Source: Coprinus comatus | Lineage: Eukaryota > Basidiomycota > Agaricomycetes > Agaricales > Agaricaceae | DNA length: 64,000 bases | NCBI GenBank assembly: GCA_034638255.1 | Contig: JAWPGT010000007.1 | Coordinates: 682,001-746,000, forward strand | Direction of reading: 5' to 3' | In this document: piece by piece, positions 12,401 to 24,399 of the stretch | Layout of the letters: each line of letters starts with the position of its first letter | Numbering within the stretch: the stretch's first letter is position 1 | Notes under the pieces: generated by a model | Databases searched by the model: none | Seen by the model: the letters and a program-made list of their open reading frames with translations, nothing else | Told to the model about the DNA's origin: nothing | Position numbers and translations under genes: made by a program

Positions 12401-14203
12401 ATGTCGTAGAGACTTTCGCGGCTAATTTCTTTCGATAGGCCAGGTTGGGGTTTCATATTGAGCCGAGATTGCTGCTCTAATCTCCTGGGGCAGGCGATAC
12501 TATAACATAACTGATCTCTAGAGCATGTTGGGGAATAACAATCGGTGAGCAATGTAAACACTCCAGAGGGCAATGATATCTCTTCAGCGGTAGGGGTATC
12601 GTCATCGCCTTGGGGTGTAGAATGTGTAGGTGAAAGAGTAGAAGTGGCCTAAAAGCACCGTCAAGATGAGAGCAACAACGGTCAAGTAAGACCTACATCA
12701 TCATGATCCGGGTTTGCGGCAAGCTCGCCGCTAACGTAGGGACCAAGTACAGTTTGGAATTGATACAGTTCGTTCGGGCTGTCACGCAGCCGGTGATCAT
12801 AAGTTACGTCGTGAAAGAATTTTTGTGCATCCAGCGCACGACCAAGAAGTAATGCAAGATTACGGTCAGTTGTCTTTATAATATATGCAATTTTATCAAC
12901 AGCCTCTCGACCGTCAAAAGCGTCTTTATATGTCAGACCATCTTTGACACGATCACCAATAGGTATTCGTTCTTTAAATGCATCAGCCACACGAGATAAC
13001 ATAGCAGGATATACAATAGGCGTCTTTCTTCTGAGAGCCGAAATAGGAGAGTCCCGACCTCCATTAGCGGGTAGAGAAGGACGCGATATACGCTTTTGTT
13101 CGTTTCGCAATGGGGGGTTTGCAGAAGACATGGACATTGAGCGTTCTTGGACGGAGCGCTCTCGACGACCACCTGCTAGTTTTGGCATGGTGCGGATTGA
13201 GTCTGAAGATCGACGGGAAGGGTAATGATCTCCTTGTAGTATATCAGGTATTTCTGCGGCAGGTGAAACCGAGGAGGCGCTGATCATTGAAGCGCGCGCC
13301 GAGTAAGTGTCGACGACGAGAGTATTCTATGAAGAGGAAATGAGCAAATATGTGAGAATGGGAACGACAAAGCACCAACTGAAGCATCACTACTGGGTCG
13401 ATGTGATATTAGGGATCTCTGGTCGTAAGCTTACAACACATGTGTGATGAGCATGGAGCACGGATATGGGGGTAATGGAAACGAGACGAACCTGTACGAT
13501 CTGGCCTTGCCCATGGCAACTCGCTGGCACCATCATCTTCGATTCCCTGGTCGCTTGTACTACTACTGCCGGTGGCGAAATCAATTCCGAGATGTCCATC
13601 ATCTGTGTCCAAATTTATTCCCAGCCTTGGGGGCTCTTGGAGCCGATTGGGACTTCCATTCTGATACTGGGGGAAAGAATTGCGATCTGCGGGGGCAGGG
13701 GAAGGCTGATATCTGCTCCGTTCCTGTGGAGGACCGGATGTAGTGTTCATATAGACCTGAAACTGATAAGCTTGAGCAGGAGTCATTCCCTGTGGGTTGT
13801 TTTCTGGGGGTTTGTCTGGGGGTTGAGCAATTATTCCAGACGCATGGGAGCTGCTTATGAGAGATCTTGCTCTGTTTGTATTTGGAGGTGGGTAGGCATA
13901 CTGTGCTGGGGGTTGGTGATCGTAAGGGGCCTGTTGCATGTGCTGGAGGTGAGGAGCTGGGTAGTACGGCTGCCTGAATGTGCCTGGAGGGGGTTGCTGG
14001 GGATGAAGATAGGTCGTGTTTGAGTAGACCGACGAGTATGAGTTGACAGAGGTTCTGCGATCCGGAGGTTGTTGGAATTGTGGTTGGTGGGGTTGAGGAA
14101 GGTGGGTGGGGACGTGGTGGGCAGCGCCAGGACGCTGGAAGATGGCCTCGTAGGCAACATTGCGCTTGTCGGGGGGCTGGCGAGGACCCATTGGCCTGTC
14201 CAT
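9410..14203 (-). CDS. ROM2: Rho1 guanine nucleotide exchange factor, Rom2 type (DEP-DH-PH-CNH)
   Basis: Activates the small GTPase Rho1 in the cell-wall integrity pathway. Order seen: a long disordered Pro/Gln/His-rich N-terminus (about 350 residues); a DEP domain (RIPIGDRVKDGLTYKDAFDG to LGRALDAQKFFHDVTYD, about 12770-13000); a DH domain around 11440-12160 (FVTQVFWNVLDILEVNRKL, LTKPTTRLARYPLLLETVL); a PH region (LYKGGLQKRDGEIFVYLFDH, then YWISFSLQGRHHYNM); and a CNH/citron domain from about 10900 to 9640 (RRIVYGTDDGVYISDL, RPNFMVSWEGQPTGF). A short Pro/Gly-rich exon ends the protein (TAG/TGA-type stop at 9410-9412). ATG is at 14201-14203. The domain order is that of yeast Rom1/Rom2 and fission-yeast Rgf proteins. 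Splice sites inside DH-PH were not all resolved. Confidence 0.9.
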
Positions 14204-14280
14204 GGCGGTCGACGGAGAAGAGGCAATTGTTCAAACAGGTCAGATGATCATCAATCACTTGCACTTTTCAGATGTCGTCA

Positions 14281-14350
14281 CTAACAACTATATACCATTT
14301 ATCACACCAACAACTATCACCAATAACTATATATCATTCATCACACTAAT
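14281..14350. repeat. imperfect two-copy tandem repeat between ROM2 and TRM82
   Basis: A phrase of about 30 bases built on AACTATATATCATT-CATCACAC recurs twice with changes (around 14286-14312 and 14323-14349), partly overlapped by ACAACTATCACCA. It lies in the 164-base spacer between the ROM2-type start and the TRM82 stop, so in the ROM2 promoter. Copies are diverged; function unknown. Confidence 0.4.
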
Positions 14351-14367
14351 ACTATACATCCTATGTC

Positions 14368-16324
14368 CTACACTCCCATCTCTACATCTCTATCACCCTT
14401 TGCCCTCTTCACCTCTCGGCCCTCTTCCGCACCCTCAACATCCTCAACAGATCGAACAGTCCCCGTTTTACTCAATCCATTTTGCACCAGCTCTTGCATC
14501 CTGGCCAAGACAACCTTCTTGTTCTTCAGTCTACCCTCTTCTCTCCTCGTCAAAGGTTTGCTTAAAGTACTACTGGCAATAGATTCTGGCTTTCCACTTG
14601 CCAGTGCAGTAGGTTCAGACCATTTGGGCATTCCCTTTAGGTCTGCATAAAAGTCCAGGCTCTTACTCGTACTATCTATGGTATCCTCAGTGTCATGTTT
14701 CGAAACAATATGCAAGCACTATACCTGTAATTTTGCCTGTTTCATTGAGGTATCCAAGCAGAGGCTTGTCTTCTGCAACCACTGGTACCAATTTACTATT
14801 CTCGCCAATCTGGACTACTCTAACCAGTGGGTCATTGCTGGATGCTCCGATCTCTGGCATTGATCGGTTCGTATCCAAGGACACCCAAATTCTTCCTTCA
14901 CTGTCCGTTGCGAAATCAATGACAGGATGCCCGAAGTCGAGGTGCTCCACTTGAGTCTCAGGCTGTGGATAGCGATATACAAACAACGCGGTAGCTCTGA
15001 TATACTGTCACATTATTGGACATCATCGAGAAACAATGAAATCACATACCCAACAGCACTGAAGATGACATATTTTACCTCTCCCTTGTCCACACTTGCA
15101 ATCCTATTCACAACCAGAACTTTCTCCTCAACTGTTTCACTTGGTTCCTCTTGCTCTTCCTCTCCTTCATCCTCTCCTTCAACATCCTTTTCATTTTCAT
15201 TACCTTCACCTTCGGCTTCGGCTTCCTTAGCCGCAGCCTTCGCATTCTTCCTTCCCCTCCTCTTGCTCTTCTTTCCCTTTCCCTTCCTCTTCTCTGCTCC
15301 GTCCTCTTCATCCTCACCGTCCTCGCCCTTTCTCCGTCTATCACTTTTCACTAGAATAAAAGGTTCAACAAAGTTCAAATATCCACTTCATGCAAGCATT
15401 TCCCATTCATCCAATCCCAGTGTTTAAGCATATGCTCTCCACCCCCGGAAATAAGCACTTTCGGATCAAACAAAGGTAAATGGATGGCTGTAACGTATCT
15501 ATGTTAAATTTATTACCATTAGTTATCTCTTCTACAGTGGAAAGAATTCAAACAATATAACACTCACTTCCGATGACCGAGGCAATACATTTCAATATTA
15601 TGCCCCTTAGGATACCAACTCACTCGGATATGTTCATCTCTGTCCGCGGTGATGATATATTTTTCATCTGATGAGAGAACGAATGAATTGACAGGAGAAG
15701 CATGTCCTAGGACTAGTTGTCCATCGGATGGATTCTCATGTGAAGATAGATCATCTCGGCGGGGTTTAGAAGTTGGGGTTTCGGATGATGTGTAGTTGAA
15801 TGAATAACTAGAAGAGGGTCGAAGTGGATGTTTAAAGGAACTTGTGAAGAAGAGAACTGAGATTAGATACCTGAAGACGTCTCCGAATTTATCAGAAACA
15901 AGAATGGCTTGCGAGTCTTTTGTGAATGAAATACAAGTAGGTCGTTTGGGAAGTTCTCTGATTACAAGAAAGAAGAACTTAATTCCTGGACATAAAAATG
16001 GTGTCGTAACAAACATACCTTTCATTAATGAGTTTAAGCTCAGATAAATCCCACAATTTGAGTCTTTTGTTTTCACCAGCAGTTAATAGATAACTGTAGT
16101 CTTCATTAACAGCAGCAGCAACAATATTTCCAGCTTTATCATCCACAGCTTCATGAGTAGAAGAAATCACTTTGCCTGTTCTAGTTTTCGTCATGTGTCC
16201 GTTGTGGACGAGAAAGAAGGGGATAGAAAGCGTACGCCGAATTCAATACAGAAACATATTTTCCAAAGACAGCTACGGTCTTCTGAGGTCCAATAAACAG
16301 TCGAGTATACGGAATCACAGCCAT
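14368..16324 (-). CDS. TRM82: tRNA (guanine-N7)-methyltransferase non-catalytic subunit Trm82 (WDR4)
   Basis: WD40 partner of Trm8 that forms m7G46 in tRNA. The diagnostic blade is HASPVNSFVLSSDEKYIITA followed by DRDEHIRVSWYPKGH and LGHRK (about 15590-15700); earlier blades read VAAAVNEDYSYLLTAGENKR and RPTCISFTKDSQAILVSDK. The first true ATG gives MAVIPYTRLFIG at 16322-16324. Between blades lies a long charged insertion (about 15150-15360) made almost entirely of Lys, Arg, Glu and Asp, unusual in length. The C-terminal part continues with FGHPVIDFATDSEGRIWVSL and ends in a basic/acidic tail, TAG 14368-14370. It is divergent with the TMEM97-type gene, 172 bases away. Family assignment is strong. 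Confidence 0.9.
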
Positions 16325-16496
16325 TTGAGATTTTTTGAACAAACTCTCCCAAAGATAAAAGGGCTTTGATCCTACAGTCACATGATCTTTTGTATGATCT
16401 AATTTCAGCCCGATTTCAGCGCCCCAGGTCCGCCCCCTGATTTGACCTGCCTATTAATACAGCGCCCAAACGACTCTCTTCACTTGGACTTGTAAA

Positions 16497-17274
16497 ATGT
16501 TGCTCAGTGAAAAAAATGTAAAACACGCCTCCAAACGCGTTCCATTCTCAGAGCGTCCTACTCTGGATTTGGTTTACTTCATCTTCTTTGCTGTACGTAT
16601 TTGACGCGTCTACATCGGAAAACACTGCTAACAATTTCTGTTCGGTTACAGTCACATCTTGCGGCAACCCTCTTCATTGATTTGCAACCGTTATACCCTA
16701 AACAATATGTTCCCAAACCTCTGCAACAACTCTCCCAATTTTATATTGCAACTTCCAATGACCCTTTCATTGGGGCAATGAATGGAGTGAAAGATGACTC
16801 TAATCTGATTTGGTTCAAGGTCTTTTTGTACCTCGAAGTGTAAGTCGTTCTCGTTGCAGTTTCCCCTAAGAAAACCCCAATTCAAAATATACTATTTTTT
16901 TTTTTAGTTTCTTCCAAGCTCCTGTATTTATTATAGGCCTCGTTTGTCTTTACAAAGGTACGTATTCGAAGTATTGAATTATAATGGGCTAACTGTCGGG
17001 GTTGTTATCAGGTTGCAAAAAGATATGGCCTCTCCTGCTCATCTACGCCACTTCATCTGCAACGACTACCCTTCCATGTATCTTTTATCTGATATCGTTA
17101 CCCACTCCTAACGCTCAAACAACCATGTGGGAACACACTCTTACACATGAACAACTCATTTTCACGCTTTCGTCATACATCCCTTTCCTCGTGGTTCCTT
17201 TAATTATGGTCTTTGACTTTGGTTATAGGTTAACGAAAGTGCTCTCTGCAGATGCAAAGGCAAAGATGGAGTGA
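16497..17274 (+). CDS. TMEM97 / sigma-2-receptor-like EXPERA-domain membrane protein
   Basis: Small four-pass membrane protein of the EXPERA fold, in the ER; relatives bind sterols or influence sterol and NPC1 traffic. Exon 1 starts MLLSEKNVKHASKRVPFSER and runs into the first helix (TLDLVYFIFFASHLAATLFIDL). Further exons give QFYIATSNDPFIGAMNG, KVFLYLEVFFQAPVFIIGL and helices 3 and 4 (WPLLLIYATSSATTTLPCIF, LSSYIPFLVVPLIMVFDFGY). The end is basic (ADAKAKME). Three short introns are clear (after residue 31, after YLEV, and before GCKKIW). Total about 200 residues, slightly above the family norm. It fits fungal Tmem97-like proteins; the ligand is unknown. Confidence 0.85.
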
Positions 17275-17672
17275 TGTGTAGGGATTGGTTCTGTTAGATA
17301 CATGGATACACACGGGTGTAAAAAGTTGAGCAAAGTGCTCAACTTTCAAGCTTAAGCATGTTATTTCCATCGGCACGAGCGCTCAAGCTTTTTTTGTGAT
17401 CCTTTCTCCAACAACTAAGTTAATATACTTTCTTGGCTCTGTTCAATCAGTATAGCAAAGGGTTTAGCGATATACACAACCTTGTTCACATCGACTCTCG
17501 AGGGCGCCTATTTATATATATATGAGCTTACTTAATCGCATGATTAATTAAACATTAAACAGTGTTGTGATTTCGAATTCGAACCTATCCACCGTGTACA
17601 TCACAAGCTCCAATTCGTTTCAACGCGCTCTCTCTCATAACTTATTCCAAATCATCGACAAGTATCTATTAT
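17275..17672. other. intergenic, PSO2 promoter region
   Basis: Spacer between the TMEM97-type stop and the PSO2-type start (same strand). It contains an AT-rich patch (TTTATATATATATGAGC, about 17511-17527) that could serve as a TATA-like element about 145 bases before the ATG, and a CA/CT-rich leader. No gene seen. Confidence 0.45.
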
Positions 17673-20522
17673 ATGTCTACATTCAAGAAACCCGACCGTG
17701 GTAACAACAAACGAAAGAAACACAATGATGATTCAAGTCAAACGCTTGACCAATTCTTCAACAAGAAACCTATAACACCATCTTCCAAGAAATCATCCAA
17801 TCCAAACTTATCAACCTATCCTACTCCAAAATCAACGCGTCCAGCTCTAAAACCCAAACGAATTAACAGTAACAACAATAACAACAACAACAACAAAACA
17901 GAAACAGAAACTCCCAGGGATGAAATAATACTTATAGATTCCGATGATGAAGAAGTATCTTTAGTCTATCAGATTCCTACTCAAAAGAAGATGAAACATA
18001 ATCCGAATACGGAAGAGAGTGACAATTCGGATATTGAAATAGTGGATTGTTCTTTTACAATAAAACCAAAAGCGAAGGGGTCTGGGTCTATGTCTAATTC
18101 TACCGGTACTGTTGTTCCAAGATTTGGATTTGACACAAAGAAGGAGAGTTCGAGAGTTAAGACGGATTCTGGGAATACGAGTTATACTTTTGGAAAACCT
18201 GCTTTATTATCTGCAACACCTTTAACAACGGACCCAAGCTCGACTTCTTGGAATTTTGGGTTACCTAGTAATTTATTGGGTCCAAGACCACATCCACAAG
18301 CATCGACGTCAACGTTAACGCTTGAATGTACAGAACCAATCACCAGGGGCGAAAGTCTTATACGAATGAATACAAAGGTTGAAGAAGAAATTCAAGTTGA
18401 CCTGGACTTGACAAGGGATGTGGATATGGATACAGGTATTGATATGGCGGACGAATGGTTAATGGGTGACGATGAAGGTGCAGGAAGTAAGACTCTCGAG
18501 GATGGGGATTCTGGATATATCGAAGATATGCTATTGGATAAATCGTTTGTAGACGATGAGTCTCATTCATTAGAGACCTGTCCTTTTTGCGAAAAGAAGT
18601 TATCTAAATTAACACCATACGTATGTTTTCTTTCTCTCGTGTTTTAATTTTAATTTGTGTGTCCGACTGACAGCAACCTTTTGTCCTCAGGGTGCAGAAG
18701 CACATATCAATTCTTGTCTAGAGTCAGAAGATCTTAAACCACAATTAATCCGAACATCTACCTCCAATTCCTCGGGATCAAGCAAATGCGGGTTTACAAA
18801 ACCGACATCAACAACAACCGGAAACAACGCATTTTCAGTCCTTATGTCCTCTTTCAAAGAAAACGAAGCTTGGACAGAAGCAACAAAAGTTGAAGATAAA
18901 TCATTGCGAGCCATCAAAGCAAACGGCGGTAGACGTAAAGCACCATTCTACAAAGTCTTACAAGGCATGCCAATTGCTGTTGATGCTTTCCGTTATGGAA
19001 GTATATCTGGTGTTACAGCCTATTTCCTTTCGTACGTATTGCTCCTCTCTCTAATTAGGTTAACTATTTTTTACCTCATCTACTATTCATCTAGACACGC
19101 TCATTCAGACCATTACACCAACCTTTCCTCAACATGGAAACATGGTCCAATTTACTGCTCTAAAGGCACCGCAAACTTAATAATTCACATGTTATCCGTC
19201 GACAAGAAATGGGTTCATCCACTTCCCATGAACGAACCAACAATCATTCCCAACACAAATGGCGTTCAAGTAACTCTAATAGAAGCAAACCACTGTCCAG
19301 GATCTTGTTTATTTATGTTTGAAGGTCAACAAACTGTAAATGCTGGAGATAGCTCCTTCAAAAGTGCATATGTTGGTTCGGATAAGGTGTTTCGGTATTT
19401 GCATTGTGGTGATTTTAGAGCGTCACCTAGACATGTTATGCATCCTGCTGTTAGAGGGAAAAAGATTGATCATGTTTATTTGGATACTACGTATCTAGAT
19501 CCTAAAGTATGTTTCACTAACCCCTTACTTTCTTCTTTTCTTCCTGTGCCAAATAACTGACTCCCTGAGTATCTAGTATACATTTCCACCACAACCGTTA
19601 GTCATTTCAGCTTGTGCTGAATTGGCTAGAAGACTAGTTTCAGGCGAACGTACTACCAGTGAAACCAAGATTTCATCATTTCTACCTTCAATTAAACCTA
19701 CATTTAGAACCGAAACCGAAGACAAAATTCTCATAGTTGTTGGGTACGTTTTATTTTTTCTCAAACCCGATATTTAACAACAGAGTACTCAAACATAATG
19801 TAATTTAGGACATATTCGATCGGGAAAGAACGCGTTGTCAAAGGTACAGATAAATCATTTCCTTTTTCCCCCCTCAACATTGATAATTAATATCATTACA
19901 GCAATCGCTAAAGCGTTGGATAGCAAAATTTATTGCGACAAACGTAAAACAGCTTTACTACGATGCGAGGACGACAAAGAGCTCGAGGCACTTCTAACAT
20001 CTGATCCACTAGATGCGATGGTGCACATCGTTCCATTGAGTACCATTGCAACAGACAAACTCCAAATATACATGGAGCAATTTAAAGGATACTTCACCAA
20101 ACTTATAGGCTTTCGTCCAACGGGTTGGACGTAAGTATTACCTTGTGTATTGTAAGAGTAAATGCCTGATGTGTTTTATTAGATTTTCCCAACCAGCTGG
20201 AACAGATCTACTGCCAAACATAACAAACATCCTCGCACGTAAATCTCAAAAAGACTATTACACTCACGAAAGTTTAAAACCGGCACCGAAATCCACCTCA
20301 AAAATCAAAATCTTTCCAGTTCCGTACTCAGAACACTCCTCATTCTATGAGCTCACATGTTTTGCCATGTCATTCAGTTGGACCAAGATGATAGCAACGG
20401 TCAACGTCGGTAGCGAAAATTCACGAGGAAAGATGACAAAATGGGTCGAAAAATGGGAGACAGAAAGAAAGAAACGTGGCGTTGATATTGTGGTGACCCC
20501 GCGCCACGAGGACTATTGGTAG
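17673..20522 (+). CDS. PSO2: DNA interstrand-crosslink repair nuclease Pso2/Snm1 (metallo-beta-lactamase/beta-CASP)
   Basis: 5' exonuclease that processes interstrand crosslinks in the nucleus. N-terminus (disordered) holds a PCNA-binding-like box QTLDQFF (residues 23-29), an Asn run, and two SUMO-interaction-like motifs (EIILIDSDDEE, residues 84-94, and DIEIVDC). A UBZ4-type finger follows (CPFCEKKLSKLTPY joined by splicing to GAEAHINSC). The nuclease domain shows the metal motif HAHSDHY (about 19096), EANHCPGSCLFMFEG, HCGDFRAS and DTTYLDPKY. The beta-CASP part ends with VPYSEHSSFYEL and the terminal VTPRHEDYW. About eight short introns. The stop at 20522 faces RPS4, 142 bases away. Residue patterns are intact, so it should be active. 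Confidence 0.95.
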
Positions 20523-20664
20523 GCATACATGGAAAACAATCAATGTACAAAGGTTGGGCATAACGAAATGTACCATGTATTGCATGAGCATTTTTACGCG
20601 GGGATGAGGCATACAAGACATAGCATGGGTGAAGACGGGGAACTGGGCGGCGTCAGACAACCAT

Positions 20665-21785
20665 TTACTGCTCAGCACGCTTCCTCCTGATATCCCTCTC
20701 CTCAGAAATAGTGAGCTTGAGACCCTTGCCCTTGGGAAGAGAAATCCAGGGCTTGATGCCACGGCCAATGACGAAAATGTTGGAGATACTGGCCAAGATT
20801 TAGATATCCTGTCTGTTTTAAATACGCACAAGTACTCACCGGGTAGCGAAAGTCCTGTCGAGCGAGTCCTTGACGTGGACGATATCGAAACCTCCAATGT
20901 GTTTCTCTCTGTGGGTGATAACACCAGCCCTGCCCATGTTACGTCCACCAGTGATCATGACGATGTTACCGGTATCGAACTTGACGAAATCGACGATCTT
21001 GTTTTGCTCAATGTCAAACTTAACAGTGTCGTTGACGGCAATCTGGGGATCAGGATAACGGATGGTGCGGCCATCGTGGGTGACAATATGGGGAACACCA
21101 CGAGCACCAAGAGCAACCCTGCGGACCTTGAGAAGCTTGTATGTAGCCTCCTCGGGGGTGATGCGGTGGATGGTGAAACGGCCCTTAACGTCGTAGAGGA
21201 GACGGAAGTGCTCGCCAGACTTCTCAATGCTGATGACATCTATTACAAGTCAAAAAATTAGTTCCTCGTTCGCCATTTCTTTTCAACAAGATTTCTGCTA
21301 ACCCTGGAAACCAGCGGGGTAGGTGGGGTCGGTGCGAACCTTGTTGTCGATTTTGATAAGGCGCTGCTTGACAATAGCAGTAACCTCACGGCCAGTCAAA
21401 GCATACTTTAGCCTGTTACGGAGGAAGACGGTAAGGGGGAGGGATTCGCGGAGCTTATGGGGACCAGGGGAGGGACGGGGAGCCTAAATAAAATCCAACC
21501 AATTTCAACATCCTTAATCTCCAAGAAAATTGCAATAAATGCATACGTAGGTTCCGCTCAACTTGTCCAACATCCATGATGAGGGTGCAGCTAGACGCTT
21601 CAAGTGTTTTTTCGGTCCCCGAGCCTATAGAATTAATGTCGTCAGTAAGGTGTATGATTTGCCAAGTCCTGGTCCGAAGGTCATCTAAAAGGTTTGGTCC
21701 ACATCCAGCGAATCCGAATAGCGTTGTGCCCTGCAAAAGCGTGGAGGGCCTCTAGAATGACCTAACGGACGAGCATACTGACCAT
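20665..21785 (-). CDS. RPS4: 40S ribosomal protein eS4
   Basis: Component of the small ribosomal subunit. Exons joined by eye give [20 protein letters not shown], then [72 protein letters not shown] and the end [20 protein letters not shown] 20665-20667. The ATG (21783-21785) stands alone as exon 1: an intron starting GTCAGTATGC follows immediately and ends CTATAG before the Ala codon of exon 2, about 155 bases later. The S4 RNA-binding and KOW parts are present and full length. The split after the start codon is the same as in eL43 of this window. Very sure of family; exon 1 is inferred. Confidence 0.95.
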
Positions 21786-22181
21786 GTTGTTCTAGCGAAG
21801 CTTGACGAGTCTTGAGGATGTCGATGAGCTCGTTGGCGAGTGTTGCGATAGGTGCCCAGGACTGCGTGCGAACTTGTGACGTTACGGATGCGTTACATGC
21901 GTGACACATGATCGATTTCGAGAGGATCTTATCTGGAGTTCTACAAGTTGTATCCGAAGAATACATAGTATTGTCTATAGAAAAACAAGGATGTCCGTGA
22001 TGTCGAGATGAAATAAAGAAGAAAGTCCTATTACTCAGTACATGTCATAAAGTAAGGATATATGTTTGTATGAGCCCATTTTAATTAAGCCGGTTTCTTT
22101 AAATGTAGTATGCCAACAAAAATAACCTTCTACATCCTCAGTGTAGATACGAATTGGTGCTCCTAAGGCAGGTAACTAAAG
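21786..22181. other. intergenic, RPS4 upstream region
   Basis: Region before the RPS4 start (minus strand) and after the SLY41-type stop. An open frame crosses part of it on the minus strand but has no recognisable protein character and ends in the RPS4 intron. It should hold the RPS4 promoter; no specific motif identified. Confidence 0.45.
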
Positions 22182-23913
22182 TTATACTACTAGAGGCTCC
22201 GCTTGATGGTACTCATGTGCATGCGCCTGCAAGAACGTTTCTGGAAGTGGTATTGTGTGTGATGTAGGTGAGTCTAATGAAGGCGGAGGAGAAGGATAGG
22301 GGTCGACGGGAGGCGTAATCCGAACTATTGGTTTACCACTGAGTCCGTTGAAAGATTCTTGTTTTGGGAAGCGGAAACCGTCTAATGATGGAGGTGCGTG
22401 ATGACGACCTCCATATTGTACAGCGGATCCTGATTTGTGGATTGACATGCCCCTAGGCCTTGCATATGCGATTCCTGTTGGTACTCCGGTAGCAGAAGGG
22501 TACGGGTCGGGTTGAGCATACATCGGTACGTATTCATTCGGGGGTGTTTCAGCCCCTGAGTACAACCGTGATTCCACTTTTGTCGTAGGTAACAACAGGT
22601 CCCTTGTAGCCTGCACTCTGGATGCCTTCTTTTCTCCTTTTTCTACATCTCCCTTAGCATTGTTGTACATGTATAGACCGGTGAAAGTCAATACAATTCC
22701 AAATGCCTGGACAGGGTGAACATTTTGGTTGAACCACACGATAGCGATACAGATAACTGCTACTCGTTTGATAAGCGAAGCGATAGAGTACGTAACAGGT
22801 GATGTCGAAGAGAGGATGACAAAGGCAATGATATTTTGGGCAAAGTGTACCGTGCCGTTCATAAAGAAATAGTATGCGACTGAGTGCGGTGATACATGCC
22901 CTTGCCTTGGGTGTGTGATGTGTTGGGGATTGACTTGACTCGACACCAGAAGAGGAAGGTCATAGTAAAGCCAGAGAGGGATCATGAAAAGAAAAGCCAT
23001 CCCTGAGGAATATAGAAGAAGGTTTAGTTTGTCCAGTTTATGGACCGTGGTGGAATGGCCGTTTGAACTGGATGGCATGATTTTCTTGAAGAAGATATTA
23101 GAGCTAACAAAAACCAAGGCGGAACCAAAAGCGCATAGCAAACCAGCAAAGTCGGAGGCGGACACATCGAAAGAACATGCTAGCATGACACCTAGGGTCA
23201 GCGGTAGTAGGGAAATATAGGTCTTGCTCGAATAGCTGACTCCAAACAGGAGCGCATACGCCGCCACAGTAAATAGAGGCGATAGGGCCTAAAAATGTAC
23301 TTTTGAGCAGGAGACTTGTAGAAAGAAAATTGGGACAAACCTTGATGGTATGTACAGTGCTCACAGGTATCCGTGAAATGGCCATACTAGAAAACATGTG
23401 CCCACCCACTTGGAATAGGCCCATAGGCATGGTGCTCTGGATGATAGCTTTATTCGGCATCCGGAGCTTTGAGAAGCGCACGAGCGGCGACATGGATATG
23501 AGACAATAGATGGCTATGAATCCGAATTGGAAGAATGTAAGGGTGATAGGATAACGGAACTGGGTCATAATCGCCTTCCCAGTATTGGAGGAAAGCGCAG
23601 AAGTTGTGTACCATAGGCCACAAAGCATGGCGAAGACGGTGTTTGAGAATACCGAAGGATCGCGGGTTGAGAATGATTTTGTGCTGGGCATAGAGGACTT
23701 TGACGCCTGTACCTGCCAGTAATGGCCTACTATCTGCCGCGCACTCGTGACCGCGACCTGTGTGCTGGTAGCAAGCTGCTGCAAAAGCGACTGTTTGTTG
23801 CTCCATACATTAGGGTATGGCAGGCCTCTAGAATCCACAGGCCCGGCATACAAACGTGGCTTCTCGTGATATTCTGAGGGAAAACGTGCGTAACCATTGG
23901 AGGAATGGTGCAT
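22182..23913 (-). CDS. Sly41-type triose-phosphate-translocator-family membrane transporter
   Basis: Ten-helix drug/metabolite-transporter-fold protein of the TPT group. Start MHHSSNGYARFPSEYHEKPR begins a cytosolic N-terminus of about 100 residues. Helices follow from SNTVFAMLCGLWYTTSAL through ITLTFFQFGFIAIYCLI, LPLTLGVMLACSFDVSASDF and ALVFVSSNIFFKK to KRVAVICIAIVWF and GIVLTFTGLYMYN. The helix-core signature SIASLIKRV is typical of TPT/NST proteins. One intron (about 23290-23340) splits it. The C-terminus adds about 150 residues rich in Pro, Tyr and Gly, longer than in yeast Sly41. Yeast Sly41 is a multicopy suppressor of ER-Golgi transport loss; its substrate is unsettled, so no substrate is claimed. 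It is divergent with SFH5. Confidence 0.88.
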
Positions 23914-24399
23914 AACTGGACTCCGAAAAGGTGCGGGATAATGAAATTAAGTGTGGTGGATAAATAGGAGCATATGCGGTGAAGGTAGGGACCGTTGGGA
24001 AGCTCTGCAGACCGTTGCTGCAATTATGCGGCGAGTCGGTGGTAGTGGATAGCCAATGTACAGTTTGACAGATCCCAGATGGAGGCTATGTCACTGTCAC
24101 ACTAGTATTTCCTGTGACTCTACGGCATAATTCATTTGGAACAAAATTCTACACAAATATCTTCTGGTCAACAAAGGTGGAGTCTGTTGTAACTCTCCGA
24201 GTTGTCTGAACAATAATCAGCGGCCTCGTCGCATAGCAGCAGTTTAGTGGCCGAACTTATACTTAGCAACAAAGTGGAGTTCGGAAATTGCCCAAGAACC
24301 AGTGATGCGAGCATAATCTTATCAGATATACCCGAGCCTCGAGGTTCGCACAGGCCGTATACTTAACAGACAACTCTTCTCCATATTCCACAGCACACC
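23914..24399. other. divergent intergenic region between SLY41-type gene and SFH5
   Basis: Shared upstream region of two genes transcribed away from each other. No gene, repeat or clear binding site recognised. A minus-strand open frame enters it from the SLY41-type gene but lies upstream of the chosen ATG and lacks protein-like character. Confidence 0.45.

Noticed and set aside
13444..14023. Plus-strand frames over the ROM2 N-terminus
   Set aside because: Shadow of the Pro/Gln-rich coding strand; Trp/Gly-rich composition is the expected complement.
21685..21966. Open frame on the minus strand upstream of RPS4
   Set aside because: It crosses the RPS4 start and first intron in another frame and has no recognisable character; could be leader RNA.
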